Source: F23-D06 sp963620035
GTDB taxonomy: Bacteria; Bacteroidota; Bacteroidia; Bacteroidales; WCHB1-69
Direction of reading: 5' to 3'
DNA: 20,658 bases
Assembly: GCA_963620035.1 (NCBI GenBank)
Contig: CAVEXN010000037.1
Coordinates: forward strand, 1 to 20,658
The number at the start of each line of letters is the position of its first letter. The first letter of the stretch is position 1. This document shows, in pieces, positions 1 through 7,655 of the stretch. The position numbers were made by a program, and so were the translations under genes. The notes beneath the pieces are model-generated. The model saw nothing but the letters and a program-made list of their open reading frames with translations, did not search any database and was not told the DNA's origin.

Positions 1-117
1 GAGGGGTTCGACCTGCTTGGAAATACAGTCGCCGTGCCGGTAATTGAAGCCATTTGCGGAAGATTGTTAGAAACAATACGGCATTACTTTGCAGATTCCG
101 CGATGGAACGAGATTGA
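1..117 (+). CDS. C-terminal end of a DNA (cytosine-5-)methyltransferase, 5' partial
   Basis: The frame is open from base 1 to a TGA at 115-117 and gives 38 residues. It begins EGFDLLGNTVAVPVIEAICG, which resembles motif X of C5 DNA methyltransferases (a GN[ST]V core followed by a hydrophobic helix at the very C-terminus of the enzyme). In that family this segment packs against the S-adenosylmethionine site and closes the catalytic domain. Only the tail lies in the window, so whether the upstream gene is intact cannot be judged. The residues after the helix (RHYFADSAMERD) are unremarkable. The decayed type I methylase and RhuM pieces directly downstream fit a restriction-modification island. 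The call rests on one short motif; no target specificity can be given. Confidence 0.6.
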   Translation, partial: EGFDLLGNTVAVPVIEAICGRLLETIRHYFADSAMERD

Positions 118-136
118 ATCAAAGTACAGGCTTTAG

Positions 137-358
137 TCATTTCTCAAAAAATCCTTCACTTCTGCTCTCTCCCGTAGCAGTATTGCCCTTCTTACTATTT
201 ACGTTACCGACACGCAGAAACGAGACGAGTTTGCCAAGGCTCTCATGCGCAATGTGGCTTCGTTCAATTTTGAAGAGGTGTTCAATGAGAAGTACGATTT
301 CTTCTAGCACATATTCGAATGTCTGCTCAAAGGCTTCAACAATGCCGGAGGCGGCAAA
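137..358 (+). pseudogene. Fragment of a type I restriction-modification methylase (HsdM-like), broken
   Basis: The frame starting at 137 reads through YVTDTQKRDEFAKALMRNV (from about 203), then NFEEVFNEKYDFF, a TAG stop at 305-307, then HIFECLLKGFNNAGGGK. From memory of the family, this resembles the stretch just before the SAM-binding region of HsdM-type N6-adenine methylases, where FEHIFEYLIKDYN-(N)AGGGK is followed by YAEYYTP. Here the TAG sits where a Glu, Gln or Lys codon would be expected, and the sequence leaves the HsdM pattern right after GGGK and continues in the same frame as a RhuM-type protein. The first 15 or so codons (137-181) have no clear match and no start codon is evident. 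The piece cannot make a working methylase. Family assignment is from remembered motifs and should be tested by a profile search. Confidence 0.5.
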
Positions 359-906
359 ACGTATCAAACAAACTTCTACTCTCTGGATGCTATCATCGCC
401 GTGGGCTACCGCATAAACTCTGCCAAGGCAACGAAGTTCCGCCAATGGACAACGAAGATTTTGAGCGAGTACATCAAGAAGGGCTTTGAAATGGACGACG
501 AACGTTTGAAGCAGGGAACTGCCGTGTTCGGCAAGGACTACTTCCGCGAATTGCTCAAGTGTGTGCGCTCTATCTGTGCGAGCGAGAGGCGCATCTGGCA
601 ACAGATTACCGACATCTACGCAGAGTGCAGCACCGACTACGACCGCTACTCACCTACCACCCGCGATTTCTATGCGATGATACAAAACCGTTTCCACTAT
701 GCCATCACAGGACAGACGGCGGCGAAAATCAGCTACTCTAAGTCTGACACCCAAGAACCACATGGGACTGACCACTTGGAAGAATGCTCCCGACGGTCGG
801 GTGCTGAAATCGGATGACTGCATTGCCAAGAACTATCTGCAAGAGAAGGAAATCGGGCAAATGGAGCGTGCCGTCACTGGCTTCTTCGACTTTGTCGAAG
901 ACCTCA
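356..906 (+). pseudogene. RhuM-family protein remnant, truncated at both ends and frameshifted
   Basis: From 356 the frame reads KTYQTNFYSLDAIIAVGYRI, then a run containing FRQWTTKILSEYIKKGF, DDERLKQG, FGKDYFRELL, ASERRIWQQITDIYAECSTD and YAITGQTAAKISYSKSD. These are hallmarks of the virulence-associated RhuM family. Near 758-764 the frame shifts: the first frame gives QEPHG, while the next carries MGLTTWKNAPDGRVLKSD, CIAKNYLQEKEI and VTGFFDFVEDLI. A loss of two bases (or gain of one) would join them. The N-terminal part is replaced by the HsdM-like fragment, and family similarity ends near 906, well short of the usual C-terminus. RhuM-type genes are often found in or beside type I restriction loci in Bacteroidetes; their biochemical role is poorly known. 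Treated as dead. Confidence 0.85.
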
Positions 907-924
907 TTATTTTTAGTACTTTTG
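891..924 (+). promoter_or_regulatory. Bacteroidetes-type promoter for the lipoprotein-tilS operon
   Basis: The -7 box TACTTTTG (917-924) fits TAnnTTTG exactly. A TTTG at 891-894 could be the -33 element, although the 22-base gap is slightly longer than the usual 19-21. The predicted transcript would start near 930 and leave a leader of about 28 bases before the ATG at 959. The box overlaps the last codons of the rhuM remnant frame, so the junction between island scar and native chromosome lies at or just before this promoter. Confidence 0.55.
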
Positions 925-958
925 CGGCGTAGTTTTCCGGAAAAGAAACCATGCCATC

Positions 959-1930
959 ATGAATAGATCCTGCCTCGCCATTATGTTCCTCACGCTTCTG
1001 CTCTTTGCAGGATGCCGCAGCAAGTCGCACACCGACACGGAAGAGAAAACGTTTTCCTATCCTGTGGCGATCATCGCCGACACGCTGAAGACAGACCTCA
1101 ACGACAAGACAACACTCTACGGCATTAGCGAAGAGTTCAAGAATCGTTTTCTGGAGAAACACGGCGATTTCATAGGCAGACAAATCACCGCGAGAGTCGA
1201 GTTTCCGCAAGATTGGGGCGTGCGCTGCATCGAGCGCCTCCCTGAGGGCAAGGAACTCTGGCTTATGCAGTCACAGTCGCGGGAATGGATGTACTTGGTC
1301 ATCACTTCCGGCTTCGGCACACAGCGCATCATCGACCTTATGCCTGTGGCTGTCAATGTGGCCTATGAGAACAACGACATTCTGGAGACTGAACAATGGC
1401 AGACCACCCGCCACTCCGACGGTTCGTTTGTGATAAGCAAGGAGTACGAATGGGTGAAGTCTGTATCGAATGCCACTCGGCAGCAAGTACTTGAGAATAT
1501 GGACGCATACCACCGCCATACCTCCTTTGCCGAAAAATTCGTCATTAATGATATGGGCCGTTTCGAGCAGGTGGAAGAAACCGATTCGCTGCCTCACTAT
1601 GATGCCGTGGTTTTTTTCTGTCATTCCGAACAGAAGCCCACATCGTGGGACGACAATATGGAACGGCTACAGTCGTTCTGCGAAGAAAACAATATCCTTT
1701 ACGAAGAAGTCCATCAGGATTTCAACCAAGTGCTGATACAGAATTTCGATTTCAGTTTCTCTGTGAATGTGGACATTACGCCATACGTTGGCCACGAGAC
1801 CTGCGGCATGGTGCTGCTCCGCAAGGGCGAAGAACCTAAAATGGTGAGTTACGGCACCGGCAACGCCGACTACTTGCAGATGCGAATCAAGAATTACTTC
1901 AAACTGATACAGACGGGAGAGGCTTTGTAA
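959..1930 (+). CDS. Predicted lipoprotein of unknown function
   Basis: The protein has 323 residues. The N-terminus (MNRSCLAIMFLTLLLFAGC) is a lipoprotein signal with lipobox LFAGC and Cys19 as the likely lipidated residue, so the mature protein should be a periplasm- or surface-exposed lipoprotein. I do not recognise a family. The last 120 residues have an alpha/beta rhythm (strand AVVFF near residue 220, a helix around MERLQSFCEENN, a late stretch ITPYVGHETCGMVLLRKGEE) that loosely recalls a thioredoxin-like fold. There is no CxxC pair, so redox activity is not implied. It is the first gene of a + strand cluster: tilS starts three bases after its stop. The start at 959 is supported by the signal peptide and by the upstream promoter. 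Expression probably follows that promoter together with tilS. Confidence 0.8.
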   Translation: MNRSCLAIMFLTLLLFAGCRSKSHTDTEEKTFSYPVAIIADTLKTDLNDKTTLYGISEEFKNRFLEKHGDFIGRQITARVEFPQDWGVRCIERLPEGKELWLMQSQSREWMYLVITSGFGTQRIIDLMPVAVNVAYENNDILETEQWQTTRHSDGSFVISKEYEWVKSVSNATRQQVLENMDAYHRHTSFAEKFVINDMGRFEQVEETDSLPHYDAVVFFCHSEQKPTSWDDNMERLQSFCEENNILYEEVHQDFNQVLIQNFDFSFSVNVDITPYVGHETCGMVLLRKGEEPKMVSYGTGNADYLQMRIKNYFKLIQTGEAL

Positions 1931-1933
1931 CTG

Positions 1934-3241
1934 ATGGAGAAAAGATTAGCCTATAGTCTGAGAACGCTTGTCGGTGCCCCGCAAGCACACACCTATCTGC
2001 TTGCCGTAAGCGGCGGTGCGGATTCAAGCGTCATGGCACACCTGTTTCACCGTCTTGGCATCCCTTTCACTATCGCGCACTGCAATTTCCATCTCCGTGG
2101 AGAAGACTCAAACCGCGACATGGAACTTGTGAAACAACTGGCACGAGAACTGGGAGTCACCATCCTTATCCGGGAGTTTGACACCTTGGCCATACAGAAG
2201 AATTCGGGCAAATCAATCGAAATGACGGCCCGGCAGCTACGTTACGACTGGTTTGCACAGGCCGGTGCAGAGTACGACTATATCGTCACGGCTCACCATG
2301 CAGACGATGCCGTCGAAACCATGCTGCTCAACCTTTGCCGGGGCACCGGGTTGAAAGGGTTGACCGCCATACCGGAACGCAACGGTAAGATCATCCGCCC
2401 GATGCTTTCATTTTCGGCACAAGAGATACGCAACTATGCACGTCTGCACGAGATACCTTATGCGGTTGATGTCACCAATGCCGACGAGTCCATCCGACGC
2501 AACAGGATACGCAATTCCGTTATGCCCGTCCTAAAAGAAATGAACCCGAACCTGACAGAAACGCTGTCGCGGAACCGCAGGATACTGTGTCGCCAATATG
2601 CTTTCTACCGTCGGCAGATGGATGCCGCCAAAGCGCAAGTGACGGAACAGGAAAACGGTCTTTGCCGCATAAAAAGAAGTGCCCTCGGGCGCTGTCCCGA
2701 CCGCATGCTGCTGCTGTCGGAGATACTCGCCGACTTCGGGTTCCCTGCCGGAGTGGCAGAAAAACTATGTTCGCAGAATCTCCCCACCGGACGGATTTTC
2801 CGCTCCGGCTCCCACACGCTGCTGGTGGACCGTTCCGCCTTTCTGGTCAGAAAGAACAACCCCACAATGCCCGAGTTTGTGGAAATACCCTCGGAAGAGG
2901 CACTCTTCTCCTGCTTTAAAGTGGAAAAGATACGGAACAACGGCAGCATCTCTTTTGACCGGAATAATGACGTGCTCTACCTTGATGCCGACAGGATCGC
3001 TTTCCCGTTAGTGCTGCGCACATGGCAATCCGGAGACAGTTTTGTTCCGTTGGGCTGCAAAGGCAGACAAAAGGTCAGCGATTATCTGACAGACCACAAA
3101 ATTGACCGGTTTTCAAAGCAGTCCGTAAAAGTGCTGTGTGCCGGCAACGACATTGTCTGGATTGTAGGCTGCCGTTCTGACGAACGGTACAAGTTGAACC
3201 CCCGAACAACACAATGCTACTATAAAATTTCAACAAAATGA
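1934..3241 (+). CDS. tilS: tRNA(Ile)-lysidine synthase
   Basis: TilS uses ATP to attach lysine to C34 of the tRNA(Ile) that carries a CAU anticodon, giving lysidine and switching decoding from AUG to AUA. It acts in the cytoplasm and is normally essential. The 435-residue protein carries the PP-loop ATP-pyrophosphatase motif SGGADS at residues 26-31, the strand-helix pattern AHCNFHLRGEDS, and the second conserved segment AHHADDAVET at about 120-129. The C-terminal third contains the TilS_C-type end (VLRTWQSGDSFVPLGCKGRQ, then KVSDYLTD). Length is normal for Bacteroidetes. The gene lies three bases after the upstream lipoprotein, and its TGA overlaps the ATG of the next gene (ATGA), a sign of translational coupling. 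No defects seen. Confidence 0.97.
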   Translation: MEKRLAYSLRTLVGAPQAHTYLLAVSGGADSSVMAHLFHRLGIPFTIAHCNFHLRGEDSNRDMELVKQLARELGVTILIREFDTLAIQKNSGKSIEMTARQLRYDWFAQAGAEYDYIVTAHHADDAVETMLLNLCRGTGLKGLTAIPERNGKIIRPMLSFSAQEIRNYARLHEIPYAVDVTNADESIRRNRIRNSVMPVLKEMNPNLTETLSRNRRILCRQYAFYRRQMDAAKAQVTEQENGLCRIKRSALGRCPDRMLLLSEILADFGFPAGVAEKLCSQNLPTGRIFRSGSHTLLVDRSAFLVRKNNPTMPEFVEIPSEEALFSCFKVEKIRNNGSISFDRNNDVLYLDADRIAFPLVLRTWQSGDSFVPLGCKGRQKVSDYLTDHKIDRFSKQSVKVLCAGNDIVWIVGCRSDERYKLNPRTTQCYYKISTK

Positions 3242-3750
3242 ACAACGACGTTTCCCGTAACTTTCCCCGAAAGCGCAGTTTTCTGCTCTGGTTTCTGGCC
3301 ATCTGCACATTGATAAATGCCGGAATAAGCGTTTTATCCTATTTGCTTTATATGTTCTTTCCGCAACTCGTGGAACAGTCGTTGACGCTTCTGCAGCAGA
3401 TGCCGGCCGTTCATAGCGAACAATATGCCCAGTCTGTCAGTCTTTTCCTCGCCATCCCAAAATGGCAGTACGCTTTGCTGATTCTTTCTGAAACGGCGGC
3501 TTTTGCCGGTGCGCTCATTATGCTATGGAAACTGAAAAGAATCGGCTTTCATTTCTACGTCATCGGAAAGATCATCGGCTTTGTGACTGTCAATTTCCTC
3601 ATTGGCGGGGCTTTTGCCATGGACTTCTCTTCTGTTATTCTGATGGTGCTCATCATTCTGATGTATGCCACACAGTTGAGGTTTTTTCCGGCGCAGAATG
3701 AGGTGGAGACTTTGGACGGTTCGGATGCGGGTCCGGAGGATGAACAATAA
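3238..3750 (+). CDS. Small integral membrane protein, unknown function
   Basis: The product has 170 residues with about four hydrophobic segments: roughly 15-41 (WFLAICTLINAGISVLSYLL), 77-97 (YALLILSETAAFAGALIM), 103-122 (FHFYVIGKIIGFVTVNFL) and 127-147 (FAMDFSSVILMVLIILMY). The N-terminus is basic (NFPRKR) and the C-terminus is a short acidic tail (GSDAGPEDEQ). By the positive-inside rule the N-terminus is probably cytoplasmic. No catalytic motif or known family is recognised. Its ATG overlaps the tilS stop by four bases, and the sufS-type gene follows after 12 bases, so it is very probably co-transcribed and perhaps translationally coupled with tilS. Nothing in the sequence links it functionally to either neighbour. 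Confidence 0.8.
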   Translation: MNNDVSRNFPRKRSFLLWFLAICTLINAGISVLSYLLYMFFPQLVEQSLTLLQQMPAVHSEQYAQSVSLFLAIPKWQYALLILSETAAFAGALIMLWKLKRIGFHFYVIGKIIGFVTVNFLIGGAFAMDFSSVILMVLIILMYATQLRFFPAQNEVETLDGSDAGPEDEQ

Positions 3751-3762
3751 TTTAACCGAAAC

Positions 3763-4965
3763 ATGAACAGAGAAGATTTTCCGATACTAAAACAGAAAGC
3801 TTACGGCAGGGATCTGGTTTATCTGGACAATGCCGCCACCACCCAAAAGCCCCAGTGTGTAATCGATGCATTGGCAGACTATTACCGCACCATCAACAGT
3901 AACATTCACCGGGGGGTGCATTGCCTCAGCCAACAGGCAACGGCGGAATTTGAGACCGCACGTAAGTGTGTGCAGCAGTTCATCAACGCCGCCCATGACT
4001 ATGAGGTCATCTTCACCAGAGGGGCCACCGAGTCTATCAATCTTGTGGCCTCTTCGTTCGGAAGAACTTACATCAGCCCTGGCGACGAGATTATTGTTTC
4101 AGAAATGGAACATCATTCCAACATTGTGCCTTGGCAGTTTCTTTGCGAAGAACGCGGCGCCGTGCTCAAGGTGATTCCTTTCTCGGAAGGGGGTACACTC
4201 TACCTCGAAAACCTTGAGCGACTCATGACCCCCAGAACCCGCATTGTGGCCGTGACACACGTATCCAACACGCTTGGCACGGTTAATCCCGTCGCACAAA
4301 TCGTTGAAATAGCCCATGCCCATAACGTTCCCGTGATGATTGACGGTGCACAGGCGGTGGCACATATAGAGGTGGATGTGCAGAAACTGGACTGCGACTT
4401 TTACTGTTTTTCAGGTCACAAGATGTATGCGCCTATGGGCACCGGCGTGATGTACGGCAAAGAGAAGTGGCTTCGCGAGATGAGACCCTATCAAGGCGGC
4501 GGCGAAATGATTGCCAATGTAACCTTTGCCAAAACTACCTACAATGACCTGCCTTTCAAGTTTGAAGCCGGCACTCCGGCAGTAGGCGACGTCATCGGGT
4601 TGCGTGTTGCGGTTGAGTATATGCAGCAAATCGGCATCAAGTACATTGCTGCACACGAAAACCAATTGCTGCAGTATGCCACAAACCAACTGTCTGCCGT
4701 AGATGGGATGCGCTTCTTTGGCACGGCCCCTGACAAGGCCGCTGTCATCTCTTTTCTGGTAGGCAACATTCATCCCTACGATTTGGGGGTGTTGCTTGAC
4801 CGCCAAGGCGTGGCTGTACGCACGGGACATCACTGCACGCAGCCAATTATGGATCATTTCAACATTCCGGGCACTGTCAGGGCTTCGTTTGCGCTCTACA
4901 ACACGGAAGAAGAGGTTGACAAACTCGTTGAGGCCGTGCTTAAGGCACGGCAGATGCTGCTGTAG
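3763..4965 (+). CDS. sufS: Cysteine desulfurase, SufS/CsdA type
   Basis: This pyridoxal-phosphate enzyme takes sulfur from L-cysteine, leaves alanine and passes a persulfide to Fe-S cluster assembly or other thiolation routes. The 400-residue protein has the group II (SufS) layout. It opens with YLDNAATTQKP, then has NIHRGVHCLSQQAT and TRGATESINL, EMEHHSNIVPW, and IDGAQAVAH with the aspartate that contacts the PLP ring nitrogen. The Schiff-base lysine lies in FSGHKMYAPMGTG (Lys220). The catalytic cysteine is Cys358 in RTGHHCTQP, on the short ordered loop typical of group II. No sufBCD or sufE/sufU gene is beside it; these must lie elsewhere. It closes the + strand operon and faces the ugd gene across 14 bases. 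The symbol is by family; csdA-type naming is possible. Confidence 0.93.
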   Translation: MNREDFPILKQKAYGRDLVYLDNAATTQKPQCVIDALADYYRTINSNIHRGVHCLSQQATAEFETARKCVQQFINAAHDYEVIFTRGATESINLVASSFGRTYISPGDEIIVSEMEHHSNIVPWQFLCEERGAVLKVIPFSEGGTLYLENLERLMTPRTRIVAVTHVSNTLGTVNPVAQIVEIAHAHNVPVMIDGAQAVAHIEVDVQKLDCDFYCFSGHKMYAPMGTGVMYGKEKWLREMRPYQGGGEMIANVTFAKTTYNDLPFKFEAGTPAVGDVIGLRVAVEYMQQIGIKYIAAHENQLLQYATNQLSAVDGMRFFGTAPDKAAVISFLVGNIHPYDLGVLLDRQGVAVRTGHHCTQPIMDHFNIPGTVRASFALYNTEEEVDKLVEAVLKARQMLL

Positions 4966-4979
4966 CCGAACCGCGCGGG

Positions 4980-6263
4980 TCAGTCCCGCCTGAAGATGTC
5001 GCGCGTATATACCTTGTCAATCACATCGTCAAGACTGCTGTCGTAACGGTTGGCGATGATGGCCTGGCATTGCTGCTTGAATTCCTCATAATTGTTGACA
5101 ATGCGGCTGCCGAAGAATGTGGTGCCGTCTTCAAGGGTCGGTTCATAGATGATGACGGTGGCGCCCTTGGCCTTTATCCTTTTCATAACCCCCTGTATCG
5201 AACTTTGGCGGAAGTTGTCGGAATTGCTTTTCATCGTAAGCCTGTAAACACCTACTACACACTGCTTCTCTTCATTCGGATTATAGTCGCCCCGATTGTA
5301 ATAGTCATAATATCCGGCTTTTTTCAGCACTTGGTCAGCAATGAAGTCTTTGCGTGTCCGGTTGCTTTCAACCACGGCTGACATCATATTCTGAGGCACG
5401 TCCTCATAATTGGCCAGCAACTGTTTGGTGTCTTTGGGCAGACAATAGCCGCCATAGCCGAAGCTGGGGTTGTTGTAGTGGTTGCCGATGCGGGGATCGA
5501 GGCAAACGCCCTCGATGATTTTCTGCGAGTCGAGGTTTTTGAGTTCGGCGTAAGTGTCGAGTTCGTTGAAATAGGACACGCGCAACGCCAGATAGGTGTT
5601 GGCAAACAGTTTTACGGCTTCGGCCTCCGTCGAACCCATAAAGAGCACCGGCACATCCTGTTTTACGGCACCCTCTTTGAGCAACTCGGCAAAGGTACGG
5701 GCAGCGTCGTCCATTCGCTTCCGGTCCTCCCCCTCGAGACTGTTCGGTATCCCGACGATGATACGGCTGGGGTAAAGATTATCGTACAAGGCTTTGCTCT
5801 CACGTAGGAACTCGGGAGCGAAAAGGATATTGTGACAACCCGTCTTGCGCATCACTGTTTCCGTGTATCCCACCGGTATGGTCGATTTTATTACCATAAC
5901 CGCATTCGGATTGTACTGCATGACTGCGGCAATGACAGCCTCCACGGCCGACGTGTCGAAAAAGTTTTTCGTGCTGTTATAGTTTGTCGGCGCGGCAATG
6001 ACAACGAAGTCGGCGGCTTTGTATCCCTCTTCAACATCAAGTGTGGCATGGAGGTCGAGTTTCCCGGCAACTGCAGTCTTTCGGCTTTCGAGGTCATTCT
6101 TGAAAAATGATTCGATACACTCGTCCTGTATCGGTGATTGTCTCCGGTTGACCATATCTACACGCTCCGGCATAATGTCAACAGCCGTAACGTGGTTTTT
6201 TTGTGCCAGCAGCGTGGCAATGGAGAGCCCGACATATCCGATTCCGGCAACTGAAATATTCAT
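4980..6263 (-). CDS. ugd: UDP-glucose 6-dehydrogenase
   Basis: The enzyme oxidises UDP-glucose twice with NAD+ to give UDP-glucuronate, a precursor for capsule, exopolysaccharide and glycan decoration. The 427-residue protein starts MNISVAGIGYVGLSIATLLA with the dinucleotide-binding GxGYVG motif (residues 7-12). It continues with the NAD-domain FVVIAAPTNY segment, KSTIPVGYT, FAPEFLRES, the lysine-containing EAEAVKLFANTYLALRVSYF, and the catalytic Cys274 in GYGGYCLPKDT. The C-terminal UDP-binding domain includes VGVYRLTMKSNSDNFRQSS. Length suits the shorter bacterial class. It is the last gene of the minus-strand run, 30 bases after the permease; its leader has a long A-tract on the coding strand. 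A 5-bp GC hairpin (4975-4989) spans its stop codon at the convergent end but lacks a T-run. Confidence 0.95.
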   Translation of the reverse strand: MNISVAGIGYVGLSIATLLAQKNHVTAVDIMPERVDMVNRRQSPIQDECIESFFKNDLESRKTAVAGKLDLHATLDVEEGYKAADFVVIAAPTNYNSTKNFFDTSAVEAVIAAVMQYNPNAVMVIKSTIPVGYTETVMRKTGCHNILFAPEFLRESKALYDNLYPSRIIVGIPNSLEGEDRKRMDDAARTFAELLKEGAVKQDVPVLFMGSTEAEAVKLFANTYLALRVSYFNELDTYAELKNLDSQKIIEGVCLDPRIGNHYNNPSFGYGGYCLPKDTKQLLANYEDVPQNMMSAVVESNRTRKDFIADQVLKKAGYYDYYNRGDYNPNEEKQCVVGVYRLTMKSNSDNFRQSSIQGVMKRIKAKGATVIIYEPTLEDGTTFFGSRIVNNYEEFKQQCQAIIANRYDSSLDDVIDKVYTRDIFRRD

Positions 6264-6293
6264 ATTGTTTTCGTTTTTTTTTTAGGATTGTTG

Positions 6294-7592
6294 TTAAATA
6301 TTGTTTTTTGTTTTGTATCGGAATGCAAAGATGAATGCAACGGCTACAACAAGTGCGTACAGGGCAAATATGTACCAGGATGTCTGCCAACCGTGCCATA
6401 CATCCATGGCCAGTGCCTCTTTTGAAACTTCCGGCACTGTTCTGAAGTCGGCCATAGGCACGTATTTGTTCACAACGGCCTGTGCCCCGAGCGTTCCGAC
6501 AGTGGCGCCGATGCCGTTGGTCATCAACATAAAGAGACCTTGTGCCGAAGAGCGGATGTCGGAGGGTGTTTCCTTGTCTACGAAAAGCGAACCGCTGATA
6601 TTGAAGAAATCAAACGCCACTCCATAGACGAGGCAAGAGAGCACGAAGAACACTATGCCGTTGCCCGGATTGCCGATGCCGAAGAAAGCGAACCTCAACA
6701 CCCATGCGAACATGGCAATGAGCATTACATTCTTGATGCCGTAGCGCTTCAGGAAAAACGGTATCAACAAAATGCAAAGTGTTTCCGAGATTTGCGACAA
6801 CGAAATCAAGATGTTGGCATGTTCTACCCCGAACGAGCCTTGGTATTGTGACAAGTTTCCGAAACTCATAAGGAAAGGATTTGCAAACCCGTTGGTAATC
6901 TGCAGCGAGACTCCTAAAAGCATTGAAAACACAAAGAACACGGCCATTCTGCTGTCTTTGAAAAGGGCGAATGCCTTGAGACCGAGTGCTTCAGCAATGC
7001 TTTTGTCTTTGGCACAGGAACGGCTGACCGGGCAATTGGGCAGCGTTTGGGCATAGAGCGCCAACACCACTCCGATGCCGCCACTCACGATGAATTGTGC
7101 CGCCGTGGTCTGGTATCCTAAAAGGTCAACGGCCCACATGGAGATGATGAAACCGACGGTGCCGAAAATGCGGATAGGAGGGAACTCTTTTACCGTGTCC
7201 ATATTGCGCTGTTCCAAAGCGTTATATGCTACGGAATTGGAAAGGGCAAGCGTAGGCATATAGAAGGCCACTCCGATGGTGTACAGCGTAAAAAGCGGGG
7301 CAAAACAGACTGCATCCGCAGCATTAAGCCCATAAACGCCGGCGGCAATCATAGCCGCACCCGAAAGTGCATGGCAAAGGCCATAAAGGCGCTGTGCCGG
7401 TATCCATTTGTCGGCAATGATTCCTATCAGTGCCGGCATGAATATGGAAACTATTCCCTGTACCGCATAGAAGATGCCGATGTTTCGCGCCAGCCCATGG
7501 GAAAACAGAAAAGACCCCATACATGTAAGGTAAGCCCCCCAAACGGCAAATTGGAGGAAATTCATTACGATAAGTCTGATTTTCAATTGCAT
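6294..7592 (-). CDS. MFS permease, nucleoside:H+ symporter (NupG-like) family
   Basis: The 432-residue protein has about twelve hydrophobic helices. The N-terminus reads KIRLIVMNFLQFAVWGAYLT, typical of the nucleoside:H+ symporter (NupG/XapB) family in Bacteroidetes. The loop between helices 2 and 3 has the MFS-like IGIIADKWIPAQRL (the G-x-x-x-D-[R/K] signature). Later helices include FGTVGFIISMWAVDLLGY and KDSRMAVFFVFSMLLGVSL. It is expected to import nucleosides, or a related polar metabolite, across the inner membrane using the proton gradient; the substrate cannot be read from sequence. It lies 63 bases downstream of the FAA-hydrolase gene, with a small hairpin in the gap, and 30 bases upstream of ugd, so it may be part of the same transcript. 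Confidence 0.85.
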   Translation of the reverse strand: MQLKIRLIVMNFLQFAVWGAYLTCMGSFLFSHGLARNIGIFYAVQGIVSIFMPALIGIIADKWIPAQRLYGLCHALSGAAMIAAGVYGLNAADAVCFAPLFTLYTIGVAFYMPTLALSNSVAYNALEQRNMDTVKEFPPIRIFGTVGFIISMWAVDLLGYQTTAAQFIVSGGIGVVLALYAQTLPNCPVSRSCAKDKSIAEALGLKAFALFKDSRMAVFFVFSMLLGVSLQITNGFANPFLMSFGNLSQYQGSFGVEHANILISLSQISETLCILLIPFFLKRYGIKNVMLIAMFAWVLRFAFFGIGNPGNGIVFFVLSCLVYGVAFDFFNISGSLFVDKETPSDIRSSAQGLFMLMTNGIGATVGTLGAQAVVNKYVPMADFRTVPEVSKEALAMDVWHGWQTSWYIFALYALVVAVAFIFAFRYKTKNNI

Positions 7593-7641
7593 AGTAAAAG
7601 TTCGATTGTATTAGTCTTGTGTACTGCCGCTGATGGCTGTT

Positions 7642-7655
7642 GCCGGTTGTCCGGC
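7642..7655 (-). other. GC hairpin directly after the FAA-hydrolase-family stop codon
   Basis: The sequence is a perfect 5-bp stem with a 4-base loop (on the + strand GCCGG-TTGT-CCGGC), abutting the TAG stop at 7656-7658. On the coding (minus) strand it is not followed by T residues, so it is not a standard intrinsic terminator. It could be an RNA-processing or 3'-end-stabilising structure that separates the FAA-hydrolase gene from the permease gene, or chance. Confidence 0.35.

Noticed and set aside
137..601. 154-residue frame on the minus strand
   Set aside because: It runs opposite the HsdM-like and RhuM fragments, has no recognisable domain, and the + strand reading carries clear family motifs.
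4975..4989. GCGGG-TCAGT-CCCGC hairpin between sufS and ugd as a terminator
   Set aside because: Stem is only 5 bp, spans the ugd stop codon and has no T-run in either direction.
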